A stretch of DNA of 38,981 nt from Oscillospiraceae bacterium (GTDB lineage Bacteria > Bacillota > Clostridia > Oscillospirales > Oscillospiraceae). The notes under the pieces were generated by a model. It did no database searches and was not told the origin of the DNA. It saw only the letters and a program-made list of their open reading frames with translations. The stretch is from positions 1 through 38,981 of the forward strand of contig JAFQIL010000020.1 of the NCBI GenBank assembly GCA_017397565.1, read 5' to 3'. The position numbers and the translations under genes were made by a program. Of the stretch, positions 1-7,674 are shown one piece after another. Position 1 is the stretch's first letter. Every line of letters starts with the position of its first letter.

Positions 1-8
1 CTTGTTTC

Positions 9-62
9 TCTCCCTCCGTCAAAAATCAAAGATTTTTGCCACCTCCCTCGTCAGAGGGAGGC
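9..62. repeat. Intergenic double-hairpin repeat
   Basis: Two short perfect inverted repeats lie side by side. Bases 20-27 pair with 31-38 around a 3-base loop, and 42-49 pair with 54-61 around a 4-base loop. CTCCCT-type arms flank an A/T-rich hairpin, and no reading frame explains them. This looks like a dispersed intergenic palindromic element of gut Firmicutes. Family membership is from memory and could not be checked. Confidence 0.5.
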
Positions 63-103
63 TTTCCGCTGCGGCGGGACTGGGCATAGCTAAAGCTTTT
101 TGG

Positions 104-131
104 AACCACCGGCACCGCCGGTGGTTTTCTT
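104..131 (+). terminator. Rho-independent terminator, plus strand
   Basis: A perfect 10-bp stem (104-113 with 117-126) has a 3-base loop and is followed on the plus strand by a T-rich run. It would end a plus-strand gene lying left of the window. Confidence 0.55.
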
Positions 132-136
132 TGTAC

Positions 137-171
137 AAAAAACCGGGCGCAACCGACTGGTTGCGCCCGGT
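137..171 (-). terminator. Terminator of the transketolase operon
   Basis: A perfect 13-bp GC-rich stem (142-154 with 159-171) has a 4-base loop. Read on the minus strand it is followed by a run of five T (complement of 137-141). It begins 15 bases beyond the stop codon of the minus-strand transketolase C-terminal subunit, so it very likely terminates that operon. Confidence 0.8.
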
Positions 172-185
172 ACTTATTGGAAAAA

Positions 186-1124
186 TTACTTGCACAGCTC
201 CTGAGCGACTTCCACAATGTGATCGCTGCACAGGCCGAACTGCTTCAGCAGATCCTTTGCGGGACCGGAGTGACCGAACTCATCGTTGACGCCGATGCGC
301 TTTACGATGGTGGGGCACTTCTCGGACAGCAGGCTGCAGACAGCCTCGCCCAAGCCACCGATGACGGAGTGCTCTTCGCAGGTGATGATCTTGCCGCACT
401 TCTTGGCAGCAGCCAGAACCAGCTCTTCATCCAGAGGCTTGATGGTAGCCATGTTAATGACCATAGCGTTGATGCCGGCCTCGGCCAGCTTCTCACCGGC
501 TTCAATGGCTTCGTAAACCAGCAGGCCGTTGGCGATGATGGCAACATCGGAGCCATCGCGAACCACTTCGCCCTTGCCGATCTCAAACTTATAATCCTCG
601 CTGTGGAATACCGGCACTGCCAGACGGCCAAAGCGCAGGTAAACAGGACCTTCCATCTCGTAGGCGGCGCGGACAGCGGCCTTGGCTTCGATGTCGTCTG
701 CGGGGCAGATAACGGTCATGCCGGGGATGGAACGCATCAGGGCGAAGTCCTCACAGCACTGATGGGAAGCACCGTCTTCACCGACGGAGATACCACCATG
801 GGTAGCGCCGATCTTCACATTCAGGTGGGGATAGCCGATGGAGTTACGAACCTGCTCGAAAGCACGGCCGGCTGCGAACATAGCAAAGGAGCTGGCGAAG
901 GGCACCAGACCTGCGGTGGACATACCGGTGGCCATGCAAATCATGTTTGCCTCAGCGATGCCGCAGTCAAAATGGCGGTCGGGGAAAGCTTTCTTAAAAG
1001 TACCGGTCTTGGTAGCGCCTGCCAGGTCGGCATCCAGAACTACCAGGTTATCAAACTCGGCACCCAGCTCCTTCAGAGCGTTGCCGTAGCTGTCACGGGT
1101 TGCGACTTTCTTCATCTCTGCCAT
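186..1124 (-). CDS. Transketolase, C-terminal subunit
   Basis: This is the pyrimidine-binding plus C-terminal half of a split transketolase (312 aa). With the N-terminal subunit encoded just upstream it should form the thiamine-diphosphate enzyme that moves two-carbon ketol units in the non-oxidative pentose phosphate pathway, in the cytoplasm. The sequence has the family's central region (FDCGIAEANM, residues near 53-62; GATHGGISVGEDG) and a C-terminal domain with TCEEHSVIGGLGEA. The start is set by a GGAGG about 7 bases upstream, inside the end of the preceding gene. Only two bases separate the previous stop codon from this ATG, so translation is probably coupled. Two-part transketolases are common in Clostridia and archaea. 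A DXS-like enzyme is less likely because the partner gene carries the separate TPP-binding half. Confidence 0.93.
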   Translation of the reverse strand: MAEMKKVATRDSYGNALKELGAEFDNLVVLDADLAGATKTGTFKKAFPDRHFDCGIAEANMICMATGMSTAGLVPFASSFAMFAAGRAFEQVRNSIGYPHLNVKIGATHGGISVGEDGASHQCCEDFALMRSIPGMTVICPADDIEAKAAVRAAYEMEGPVYLRFGRLAVPVFHSEDYKFEIGKGEVVRDGSDVAIIANGLLVYEAIEAGEKLAEAGINAMVINMATIKPLDEELVLAAAKKCGKIITCEEHSVIGGLGEAVCSLLSEKCPTIVKRIGVNDEFGHSGPAKDLLKQFGLCSDHIVEVAQELCK

Positions 1125-1126
1125 AA

Positions 1127-1969
1127 TTATGCCTCCAATTCTGCCAGCTGAGCCTTTAGCTCGCTCATAGCCTGTGCGTACTCTGCGTCGTTGGGAGCCT
1201 TGCCGTGCCAGCCGGCATCATTTTCCATGAAGGAAACGCCCTTGCCCTTGACGGTCTTGATGACGATGGCAGAGGGCTTGCCCTTCACTTCACGAGCCTG
1301 GGCAAAGGCTGCCTCGATGGCATCAAAGTCATGGCCGTCGATCTGCTGAACCGCAAAGCCGAAGGCCTCCAGCTTGTCTACGATGGGATAGGGACTCATA
1401 ACGTCGGCAATGTTGCCGTCGATCTGCAGACCGTTGTTATCCACAACGATGCAGAGGTTATCCAGCTTGTAGTGAGCCGCGGCCATGCAAGCTTCCCAAA
1501 CCTGGCCTTCCTGGATCTCGCCGTCACCCAGCAGGGAGTAGACACGGTTGGTCTTGCCGGTGTGCTTGGCAGCCAGTGCCATGCCGGTAGCCACGCTGAC
1601 ACCCTGACCCAGAGAACCGGTGGACATATCCACGCCGGGAACGGTGTTCATGTTGGGGTGGCCCTGGAGGTAGCTGTCGATGTGACGGAAGGTGGGCAGG
1701 TCGGATACAGGGAAGAAGCCACGCTCTGCCAGCACAGAATACAGGCCGGGAGTGGTGTGACCCTTACTCAGAACAAAACGGTCCCGGTCTTCCCACTTGG
1801 GATTCTTGGGATCGATGTTCATTTCCTTAAAGTACAGATAAGTATAGACTTCTGCGGCAGACAGGCTGCCGCCGGGGTGGCCTGCCTTCGCGCCGTAAGT
1901 GGACTCAATTACGCCCATACGGACCTTGCAGGCGGTAATTTGCAATTGCTTTTTTTCGCCCTGTGTCAT
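1127..1969 (-). CDS. Transketolase, N-terminal subunit
   Basis: This is the thiamine-diphosphate-binding half of the two-subunit transketolase (280 aa). Visible motifs are GHPGGSLS near the N-terminus, SKGHTTPGLY, LGQGVSVATGMA and the TPP/Mg site GDGEIQEGQ followed by VDNNG. A longer frame begins at 1993, but the start at 1969 is preferred: it has a perfect AAGGAGG with a 6-base spacer, whereas the upstream ATG has none. It is the first gene of a two-gene minus-strand operon with the C-terminal subunit. A good promoter lies about 55 bases upstream. The cytoplasmic role is sugar-phosphate interconversion supplying ribose-5-phosphate and erythrose-4-phosphate. Confidence 0.93.
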   Translation of the reverse strand: MTQGEKKQLQITACKVRMGVIESTYGAKAGHPGGSLSAAEVYTYLYFKEMNIDPKNPKWEDRDRFVLSKGHTTPGLYSVLAERGFFPVSDLPTFRHIDSYLQGHPNMNTVPGVDMSTGSLGQGVSVATGMALAAKHTGKTNRVYSLLGDGEIQEGQVWEACMAAAHYKLDNLCIVVDNNGLQIDGNIADVMSPYPIVDKLEAFGFAVQQIDGHDFDAIEAAFAQAREVKGKPSAIVIKTVKGKGVSFMENDAGWHGKAPNDAEYAQAMSELKAQLAELEA

Positions 1970-2022
1970 GGTTTGCCTCCTTAAATATTTCATGTTGTTT
2001 CAGGGTAATATCCATCTTCCTT

Positions 2023-2051
2023 AGCATATCACGATTTTAAGAATATTGCAA
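2023..2051 (-). promoter_or_regulatory. Promoter of the transketolase operon
   Basis: On the minus strand TTGCAA (2046-2051) is separated by exactly 17 bases from TATGCT (2023-2028), a good match to the housekeeping sigma-A consensus. It sits about 55 bases upstream of the chosen start codon. Confidence 0.65.
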
Positions 2052-2092
2052 GATAAATTCGAAAAACCGCAGCCCCTTCCGCAAAAAATAGA

Positions 2093-2121
2093 TTGATTCT
2101 TTTCTGCATTCCTGTTATACT
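2093..2121 (+). promoter_or_regulatory. Promoter of the rubrerythrin gene
   Basis: TTGATT (2093-2098) and TATACT (2116-2121) are spaced by 17 bases, close to the sigma-A consensus. Transcription would start near 2128, giving a leader of about 30 bases. The promoter is divergent from that of the transketolase operon. Confidence 0.7.
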
Positions 2122-2158
2122 GTTTACAGCATCCCAATACATAACTGGAGGTTTTCTT

Positions 2159-2698
2159 ATGGCTAACAAATATACAGGCACTCAGACCGAAAAGAACCTT
2201 TGGACCGCTTTTGCCGGCGAGTCTGAAGCACGGAACAAGTACACCTATTTCGCATCCAAGGCAAAAAAGGAAGGCTACGAGCAGATCGCTGCCCTATTCC
2301 AGAAGACGGCTGACAATGAGAAAGAACACGCCAAGCTTTGGTTCAAGGAGCTGGAAGGCATTGGCGACACCGCCCAGAACCTGGCTGCTGCCGCTGCCGG
2401 CGAAAACTACGAATGGACGGATATGTATGCCGGTTTTGCCAAGACCGCTGAAGAAGAAGGCTTCCCGGAGCTGGCCGCTAAGTTCCGCATGGTAGCTGCC
2501 ATCGAAAAGCACCACGAGGAACGCTACCGCGCACTGCTGAAAAATGTGGAAACTGCTCAGGTCTTTGCCAGGAGCGAAGTGAAGGTTTGGGAGTGCCGCA
2601 ACTGCGGACACATTATCGTAGGTACCAAAGCCCCCGAGCTTTGCCCCACCTGTGCCCACCCCCAGAGCTACTTTGAGATCCACGCTGAAAATTATTGA
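2159..2698 (+). CDS. rbr: Rubrerythrin
   Basis: Rubrerythrin (179 aa) is a cytoplasmic di-iron peroxidase that removes hydrogen peroxide in anaerobes. The ferritin-like four-helix domain shows the iron ligands in [17 protein letters not shown] and [10 protein letters not shown]. The C-terminal rubredoxin-like domain has two CxxC pairs (CRNC and CPTC) to bind the electron-donating iron. The frame opens at 2093, but that region is promoter. The ATG at 2159 has TGGAGG about 8 bases upstream and gives the family's usual N-terminus and length. It is monocistronic, with its own promoter and a strong terminator. Confidence 0.95.
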   Translation: MANKYTGTQTEKNLWTAFAGESEARNKYTYFASKAKKEGYEQIAALFQKTADNEKEHAKLWFKELEGIGDTAQNLAAAAAGENYEWTDMYAGFAKTAEEEGFPELAAKFRMVAAIEKHHEERYRALLKNVETAQVFARSEVKVWECRNCGHIIVGTKAPELCPTCAHPQSYFEIHAENY

Positions 2699-2705
2699 TC
2701 TTCCT

Positions 2706-2740
2706 GAGGGTCTGTTGCCAACGCAACGGGCCCTCTTTTT
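2706..2740 (+). terminator. Terminator after rubrerythrin
   Basis: A 13-bp stem (2706-2718 with 2723-2735, two G-T wobbles) has a CAAC loop and runs directly into five T. It starts 8 bases after the rubrerythrin stop codon. Confidence 0.88.
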
Positions 2741-2870
2741 ATGTCATTGGACCATCATTGCCATTTCTCGGGCAGTTGTAAAACGCCTTGTAGGGGCGGG
2801 CAGAAGGTGAATTGGCAGGTTTTGCCGCAGACTTTTCTGTTGCAACAAGTCACTTCGCAGAACAAAAGGG

Positions 2871-2899
2871 TTGAATTGTTCATAGTCTTGCGTTATAAT
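2871..2899 (+). promoter_or_regulatory. Promoter of the polysaccharide operon
   Basis: TTGAAT (2871-2876), a 17-base spacer and a perfect TATAAT (2894-2899) make this the strongest sigma-A promoter seen in the window. Transcription should start near 2906 and read the long plus-strand gene string from 3003. Confidence 0.8.
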
Positions 2900-2905
2900 G
2901 TTAAG

Positions 2906-3002
2906 GTACTATGCTTTAAAATAGGTGGGTTGTGGGCATTCCCCCATCACCCGCCAAAAACGGCTGGTTTTTGTAAAAACACCAAGTATGAGGTTGTGTG
3001 CT
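2906..3002 (+). promoter_or_regulatory. Structured 5' leader of the polysaccharide operon
   Basis: The leader of about 97 bases can fold into a 13-bp GC-rich hairpin (2924-2936 with 2943-2955, one mismatch). This is followed by CAAAAAC (2955-2961), which can pair with GTTTTTG (2967-2973). The same T run can instead pair with AAAAAC at 2975-2980, so two alternative folds compete. No known riboswitch class is recognised. A regulatory role is inference; it could be an attenuator, an antitermination signal or a stability element. Confidence 0.4.
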
Positions 3003-4205
3003 ATGAATATTCCTTTTTCTCCTCCGGATATTACAGAAGCTGAGATCCAGGAGGTTGCCGAGGCTCTGCGCTCCGGCTGGATCACCACCGGTCCCAGAAC
3101 CAAAGAGCTGGAACGGCAGGTGGCCGCTTTTTGCGGCACAGAACGGGCAGTTTGCTTAAACTCCCAAACCGCCTGCGCGGAAATGGCTCTGCGTCTGCTG
3201 GGTGTCGGTCCCGGAGACGAGGTCATCACCAGCGCCTACACCTACACGGCTTCTGCCTCCATCATTGATCATGTGGGCGCAAAGCTTGTGCTGGTGGACA
3301 CACAGGTGGATTCTTTGGAGATGGACTACGAAAAGCTGGAAGCTGCCATCACGGAAAGAACAAAAGCCATCATCCCGGTAGATCTGGGTGGCATTCCCTG
3401 CGACTACGATCGACTGTATGAGATTGTGGAGAAAAAGCGGGACTTGTTCCATGCTAACTCTAACATTCAGAAGGCCTTGGGACGGGTTGCCATTATGGCG
3501 GACACCGCCCACTCCTTCGGCGCTTCCAAAAACGGTGTCATGACCGGTGCTTTGGCAGATTTCTCCTCCTTCTCTTTCCATGCAGTGAAGAATCTGACCA
3601 CCGCAGAGGGCGGCGCCCTGACCTGGAAGACTATTCCGGGTATCGACAATGAAGCCATTTACAAACAGCTGCAGCTGTTTTCTCTTCACGGTCAGTCCAA
3701 GGACGCTTTGGCAAAGACCAAGCTTGGCGCCTGGGAATATGACATTGTAGGTCCTTGGTTTAAGTGCAACATGACCGACGTAGCTGCCGCCATCGGCTTA
3801 AGCCAAATGAAGCGTTACGGTGCTATGCTGGCAAGAAGAAAAGAGATCATTTCCCGGTTTGATGCCGCTTTCAAGCCTTTGGGGGTTTTGGTGCTTCCTC
3901 ACTACACGGAGAACCATCAGTCCTCCGGCCACCTGTATCTGACCCGGATTCCCGGAATCACCCCGGAGCAGAGAAATGAGATCATTACCAAAATGGCCCA
4001 GCGGGGCGTTGCCTGCAACGTTCACTACAAGCCTCTGCCTATGCACACTGCCTACAAGAATATGGGCTTTGACATTGCCGACTTCCCCAATGCCTACTTG
4101 AATTTTGCCAACGAGATCAGTCTGCCTCTGCACACCTGTCTGACCGATGCGCAGGTGCAGTATGTGATCGACAACTATACAGAAGTTTTGAAGGAATATT
4201 TATGA
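3003..4205 (+). CDS. DegT/DnrJ/EryC1-family sugar aminotransferase (first)
   Basis: This is a PLP-dependent aminotransferase (400 aa) that would transfer an amino group to a keto sugar nucleotide in the cytoplasm. The family pattern is clear: an N-terminal PDITEAEIQEV segment, SGWITTGP, then DTAHSFGA carrying the PLP-pyridine aspartate, and the PLP lysine in SFHAVKN at K196. Family members of this type often act on 4-keto-6-deoxy sugars. No 4,6-dehydratase gene is in the window, so the substrate would have to come from elsewhere in the genome. ATG 3003 has GAGG about 9 bases upstream; an ATG at 2988 is possible but lacks a site. The last bases overlap the next gene as ATGA. It is first in the operon. 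Confidence 0.85.
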   Translation: MNIPFSPPDITEAEIQEVAEALRSGWITTGPRTKELERQVAAFCGTERAVCLNSQTACAEMALRLLGVGPGDEVITSAYTYTASASIIDHVGAKLVLVDTQVDSLEMDYEKLEAAITERTKAIIPVDLGGIPCDYDRLYEIVEKKRDLFHANSNIQKALGRVAIMADTAHSFGASKNGVMTGALADFSSFSFHAVKNLTTAEGGALTWKTIPGIDNEAIYKQLQLFSLHGQSKDALAKTKLGAWEYDIVGPWFKCNMTDVAAAIGLSQMKRYGAMLARRKEIISRFDAAFKPLGVLVLPHYTENHQSSGHLYLTRIPGITPEQRNEIITKMAQRGVACNVHYKPLPMHTAYKNMGFDIADFPNAYLNFANEISLPLHTCLTDAQVQYVIDNYTEVLKEYL

Positions 4206-4921
4206 TCCTGAAGAAATGGGAAGCTCTTCCCGAAGAGCTTCGTAACGACGCGGTGCGTCCTTATTATGAAGCATTGCAGAAAAAGCGGTTCAGCCTTGTC
4301 TGCAAGCGGCTGTTTGACATCACAGTTTCCGCCATACTGCTGCTGATTTTGCTGCCGGTGTTTCTGATCCTTGCCATTGCCATCAAGATAGACTCCCCCG
4401 GCCCGGTATTTTACCGGCAGGTTCGGGTGACCCAGTACGGCAAGCGGTTCCGGATCTTTAAATTCCGGTCCATGGTAGCGAACGCTGACAAGATCGGCAC
4501 CCAAGTCACCGTGGGTAACGACAGCCGGATCACCCGGATGGGAAAGCTCATCCGCAAGTGCCGCCTGGACGAGCTTTGTCAGCTCATCGATGTGCTGCGG
4601 GGCACTATGTCCTTTGTGGGAACCCGCCCGGAGGTTCCCAAATACGTAGAAAGCTACACCCCGGAAATGATGACAACCCTGCTCCTCCCTGCCGGTGTTA
4701 CTTCTCTTGCCAGCATCCTTTATAAGGATGAAGATCGGCTTTTGGAGGGCGCGGAGGATGTAGACACGGTCTACATCCGGGATGTGCTGCCGGGAAAAAT
4801 GCGTTATAATCTGAAGGCCATTGAAAATTTTGGCTTTTGGAAAGATATCAAAACTATGTTTATGACTGTTTTTGCGGTACTGGGAAAAGAGTACCGGGAG
4901 GAAAGCACCTCCGTCCGGTAA
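4202..4921 (+). CDS. Polyprenyl-phosphate sugar-1-phosphate transferase (PglC-like)
   Basis: This phosphoglycosyl transferase (239 aa) starts repeat-unit synthesis by moving a sugar-1-phosphate from a nucleotide sugar to undecaprenyl phosphate at the cytoplasmic membrane. It is the short, monotopic type. One hydrophobic segment (about residues 38-60) is followed by the family motifs SPGPVFYRQVR, FKFRSM and the catalytic Asp-Glu pair in CRLDEL (D123-E124), then VGTRPEVP. It lacks the extra N-terminal membrane domain of WbaP-like enzymes. The ATGA overlap with the preceding aminotransferase suggests that enzyme makes or modifies the first sugar. Substrate identity cannot be read from the sequence. 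Confidence 0.92.
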   Translation: MILKKWEALPEELRNDAVRPYYEALQKKRFSLVCKRLFDITVSAILLLILLPVFLILAIAIKIDSPGPVFYRQVRVTQYGKRFRIFKFRSMVANADKIGTQVTVGNDSRITRMGKLIRKCRLDELCQLIDVLRGTMSFVGTRPEVPKYVESYTPEMMTTLLLPAGVTSLASILYKDEDRLLEGAEDVDTVYIRDVLPGKMRYNLKAIENFGFWKDIKTMFMTVFAVLGKEYREESTSVR

Positions 4922-4945
4922 ACCCGATTAATCAAGGAGAAATAT

Positions 4946-5926
4946 ATGAACCAAGCAAAGCTGATCTCTGTGATCGTGCCTGTTTACAACGAAGAAAAAT
5001 ATCTGGATTCCTGTATTGCTTCCATGCTGGAGCAAGATTATCCCAAAGCAGCTATGGAGTGGTTCTTTGTGGACGGAATGTCCACAGACCGCACTTTGGA
5101 GATCCTAAACAGCTACCGTGACCAATACCCGGAGCTGATCCATGTTTTGCAAAATCCCAACAAAACCGTCCCCTATGCCATGAATATAGGTATCCGTGAA
5201 GCAAAAGGTGTCTACATCATTCGTTTGGATGCCCATGCTGAGTATGCCAATGACTACTTTTCCAAGTGCGTAGAAGTTTTGGATGAAACCGGGGCGGACA
5301 ATGTGGGTGGCGTCATGGAAACCAAGTCCCGCACCCCCATCGGCAAAACCATCGCCAAAATGCTTTCTTCCCGATTCGGTGTTGGCGATTCCCACTTCCG
5401 CACCAGCGGTAAGGATGGATATGTAGACACCGTTCCTTTTGGTGCTTTCCGGCGGGAGATCTTTGAAAAAGTCGGTTTGTACGACGAGCGGCTTTCCCGT
5501 AATCAGGACAGTGAACTGAATTATCGGATTATCCATAACGGTGGAAAGATCTTTCTGAGTAACAAAATCAAGCTGGCTTATTACTGCCGGGATTCCGTAA
5601 AAGGCATTGTTAAAATGGCATTGCTCAACGGCAAGTGGAACATTATCACTTCTCATTTTTGCCCCGGCTCTATGCGCCTGCGGCACTTTATCCCCTGTCT
5701 TTTCGTGCTTTCCCTCATCGGCATGCCGCTCCTCACATGGCTGTGGTGGGTCTTTGGCATTTTATTCAGTCTGGAACTGCTGACATATTCGGCTTTGGAC
5801 ATTCTGTTTGCCGCACGGTCTGCGGAAAGTTTCAAGGAATTTTGGCAGCTGCTGTACCTATTCCCCTTATTCCACATCTGCTACGGCTGGGGTTCTGTTT
5901 TAGGTATCTTTAAGGTGCTGTTTTGA
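4946..5926 (+). CDS. Family 2 glycosyltransferase, ExoA-like, membrane-anchored
   Basis: This GT-A fold glycosyltransferase (326 aa) starts with SVIVPVYNEE and has VDGMSTD near residue 45, the donor-binding DAHAEY (the family's DxD position) near residue 94, and SRNQDSELNYR (the acceptor-site ED-like motif). The C-terminal third has about three hydrophobic segments, as in succinoglycan ExoA-type enzymes, so the protein should work at the inner face of the membrane on a lipid-linked acceptor. The start has AAGGAG about 8 bases upstream. It lies in the operon between the priming transferase and the diacetamido-sugar genes. The sugar transferred is unknown. Confidence 0.85.
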   Translation: MNQAKLISVIVPVYNEEKYLDSCIASMLEQDYPKAAMEWFFVDGMSTDRTLEILNSYRDQYPELIHVLQNPNKTVPYAMNIGIREAKGVYIIRLDAHAEYANDYFSKCVEVLDETGADNVGGVMETKSRTPIGKTIAKMLSSRFGVGDSHFRTSGKDGYVDTVPFGAFRREIFEKVGLYDERLSRNQDSELNYRIIHNGGKIFLSNKIKLAYYCRDSVKGIVKMALLNGKWNIITSHFCPGSMRLRHFIPCLFVLSLIGMPLLTWLWWVFGILFSLELLTYSALDILFAARSAESFKEFWQLLYLFPLFHICYGWGSVLGIFKVLF

Positions 5927-5966
5927 AAGTATTACACAACTATGTGTTTAGAAAGTGAGAATAATC

Positions 5967-7094
5967 ATGCAATTTATCGACTTAAAAGCCCAGTATCGGG
6001 CACTGCAAACCGAGATCAACCAGCAGATCCAGGAGGTTTTGGAAGCCGGTCAATATATCGGCGGTACAAAAGTAAAAGAGTTGGAAGAAAAGCTGGCAGC
6101 CTACGTTGGCCGGAAGCACTGCATCAGCTGCGCCAACGGCACCGATGCCCTGCAGATCGCTTACATGGTCTACGGCATTGGCGAAGGCGACGCCGTCTTC
6201 TGCCCCGACATTACCTTCATCTCCTCCACCGAGCCTTCCAAGATGTTCGGTGCTACCTCCGTATTCTGCGATATCCAGCCGGACACTTACAATCTGTGCC
6301 CTGTGAGCCTGGAGAAGCAGATCCAAGCGGTGCTGGCTGAAGGCAAGCTGAAGCCCAAGGCTGTAGTTGCCGTAGATATCTTAGGCAACCCCTGTGATTT
6401 TGATGCCATTATCCCCATCTGTGAAAAGTACAATCTGATCCTCATTGAGGATGCCGCTCAGAGCTTCGGCGCTTCCTACAAGGGTAAAAAGTGCTGCGCC
6501 TTTGGCCAGATCGCCACCACCTCCTTCTTCCCGGCAAAGCCTTTGGGCTGCTACGGTGACGGCGGTGCTATCTTCGTGGATGACGACGAGATCGCCGGAA
6601 TTATCCGCTCCATCTGCGTCCACGGCAAGGGTCCCAAGGGCAAGTATGACAACGTCCGGGTGGGTATGAACTCCCGGTTGGATACCCTGCAGGCTGCCAT
6701 TTTGCTGCCTAAGTTTGATGCTTTGGCAGAGCATGAGGTGGCAGACCGTCAGGTTGTGGCCAAGCGGTACAACGATGCCTTTGCCGCCCATTTCACCACG
6801 CCTTTCGTGCAGGAGGGCTGTGAGTCTGTCTATGCCCAGTACGCCATTTTGGCCAAGGACACCGCCACCCGGGACAAGGTGGTTGCCCACTTAACAGAAA
6901 AGAAGATCCCCAACATGATCTACTACCCCACCCCTCAGCACGCCCTGCCTGTTTTTGTAAACGAGCCCCATTATGAAGAGGCCTTTGTTCATGCCGACGA
7001 TTACTGCGCCCGGACACTGTCCCTGCCCATGCATCCTTACCTGGGCGAAGAAGAGCAGCAGATCATCATTGACGCGGTTTTGGAGGCACTGTAA
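5967..7094 (+). CDS. wbpE: UDP-2-acetamido-3-oxo-glucuronate aminotransferase (WbpE-like)
   Basis: This DegT-family PLP aminotransferase (375 aa) most resembles the WbpE/WlbC branch, which aminates C3 of UDP-3-keto-GlcNAcA using glutamate. The evidence is the MQFIDLKAQY start typical of that branch, GQYIGGTKVKELE, CANGTDALQIAY, EDAAQSFGA and the PLP lysine in FFPAKPLG (K191), followed by MNSRLDTLQAA. An upstream ATG at 5955 is possible, but the start at 5967 matches the family. The stop codon shares its last base with the next start (TAATG), which joins it to the N-acetyltransferase that acts next. Together with the dehydrogenase, oxidoreductase and epimerase genes it completes a UDP-ManNAc3NAcA pathway. 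Confidence 0.85.
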   Translation: MQFIDLKAQYRALQTEINQQIQEVLEAGQYIGGTKVKELEEKLAAYVGRKHCISCANGTDALQIAYMVYGIGEGDAVFCPDITFISSTEPSKMFGATSVFCDIQPDTYNLCPVSLEKQIQAVLAEGKLKPKAVVAVDILGNPCDFDAIIPICEKYNLILIEDAAQSFGASYKGKKCCAFGQIATTSFFPAKPLGCYGDGGAIFVDDDEIAGIIRSICVHGKGPKGKYDNVRVGMNSRLDTLQAAILLPKFDALAEHEVADRQVVAKRYNDAFAAHFTTPFVQEGCESVYAQYAILAKDTATRDKVVAHLTEKKIPNMIYYPTPQHALPVFVNEPHYEEAFVHADDYCARTLSLPMHPYLGEEEQQIIIDAVLEAL

Positions 7095-7672
7095 TGGAAA
7101 AGAACTATTTTGTCCATGAGTCCAGCTACGTTGATGAAGGCTGCGAGATCGGCGAAGGCACCAAGATCTGGCACTTCTGCCACATCCAAAGCGGCGCCAG
7201 GATCGGCAAAAAATGCTCCTTTGGTCAAAACGTCAACGTCAGCAACAACGTCATCGTAGGCGACGGCTGCAAGGTGCAGAACAATGTATCCCTTTACGAA
7301 GGTGTTGTACTGGAAGACAATGTTTTTTGCGGCCCCAGCTGTGTATTTACCAACGATCTGACCCCCCGGGCCAAGTATCCCAAGGGCCGTGCCAACTACA
7401 AAAAGACCCTGATCAAGGAAGGTGCTTCCATCGGTGCTAACGCCACTGTGGTGTGCGGTCACACCATTGGCCGCTGCGCCCTCATCGGTGCCGGTGCTGT
7501 GGTTACCTGTGATGTGCCGGACTATGCTTTGATGCTGGGTATTCCCACCCGGCTGGTAGGTTATGTCTGCCGCTGCGGTGAACGGCTGAACTTTCAGGAA
7601 GATAAAGCCCAGTGCAACGCCTGCGGCAGAAAATATCAAATGAATACTAATTTGGAAGTAGAGGAGATATAA
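7094..7672 (+). CDS. wbpD: UDP-2-acetamido-3-amino-glucuronate N-acetyltransferase (WbpD-like)
   Basis: This left-handed beta-helix acetyltransferase (192 aa) should acetylate the C3 amine made by the preceding WbpE-like enzyme, using acetyl-CoA. Hexapeptide repeats run through residues 10-160 (IGEGTKIWHFCHI, IGKKCSFGQNV, VIVGDGCKVQNN). The family signature NDLTPRAKYP is present, as is a C-terminal CRCG...CNACG pair that looks like a small zinc site also seen in WbpD/WlbB-type proteins. The start overlaps the previous stop by one base, so translation is coupled. The alternative reading is another sugar O- or N-acetyltransferase, but gene order and motifs favour WbpD. Confidence 0.87.
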   Translation: MEKNYFVHESSYVDEGCEIGEGTKIWHFCHIQSGARIGKKCSFGQNVNVSNNVIVGDGCKVQNNVSLYEGVVLEDNVFCGPSCVFTNDLTPRAKYPKGRANYKKTLIKEGASIGANATVVCGHTIGRCALIGAGAVVTCDVPDYALMLGIPTRLVGYVCRCGERLNFQEDKAQCNACGRKYQMNTNLEVEEI

Positions 7673-7674
7673 AA

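Noticed and set aside
177..1984. Plus-strand open frames of 324 and 259 codons opposite the transketolase genes
   Set aside because: The minus-strand transketolase halves have ribosome sites, promoter, terminator and TPP motifs. The plus-strand frames have none of these and are shadows.
2741..3043. 100-codon plus-strand frame between the rubrerythrin and the polysaccharide operon
   Set aside because: It overlaps the operon promoter and leader, has no ribosome site and ends inside the aminotransferase gene.
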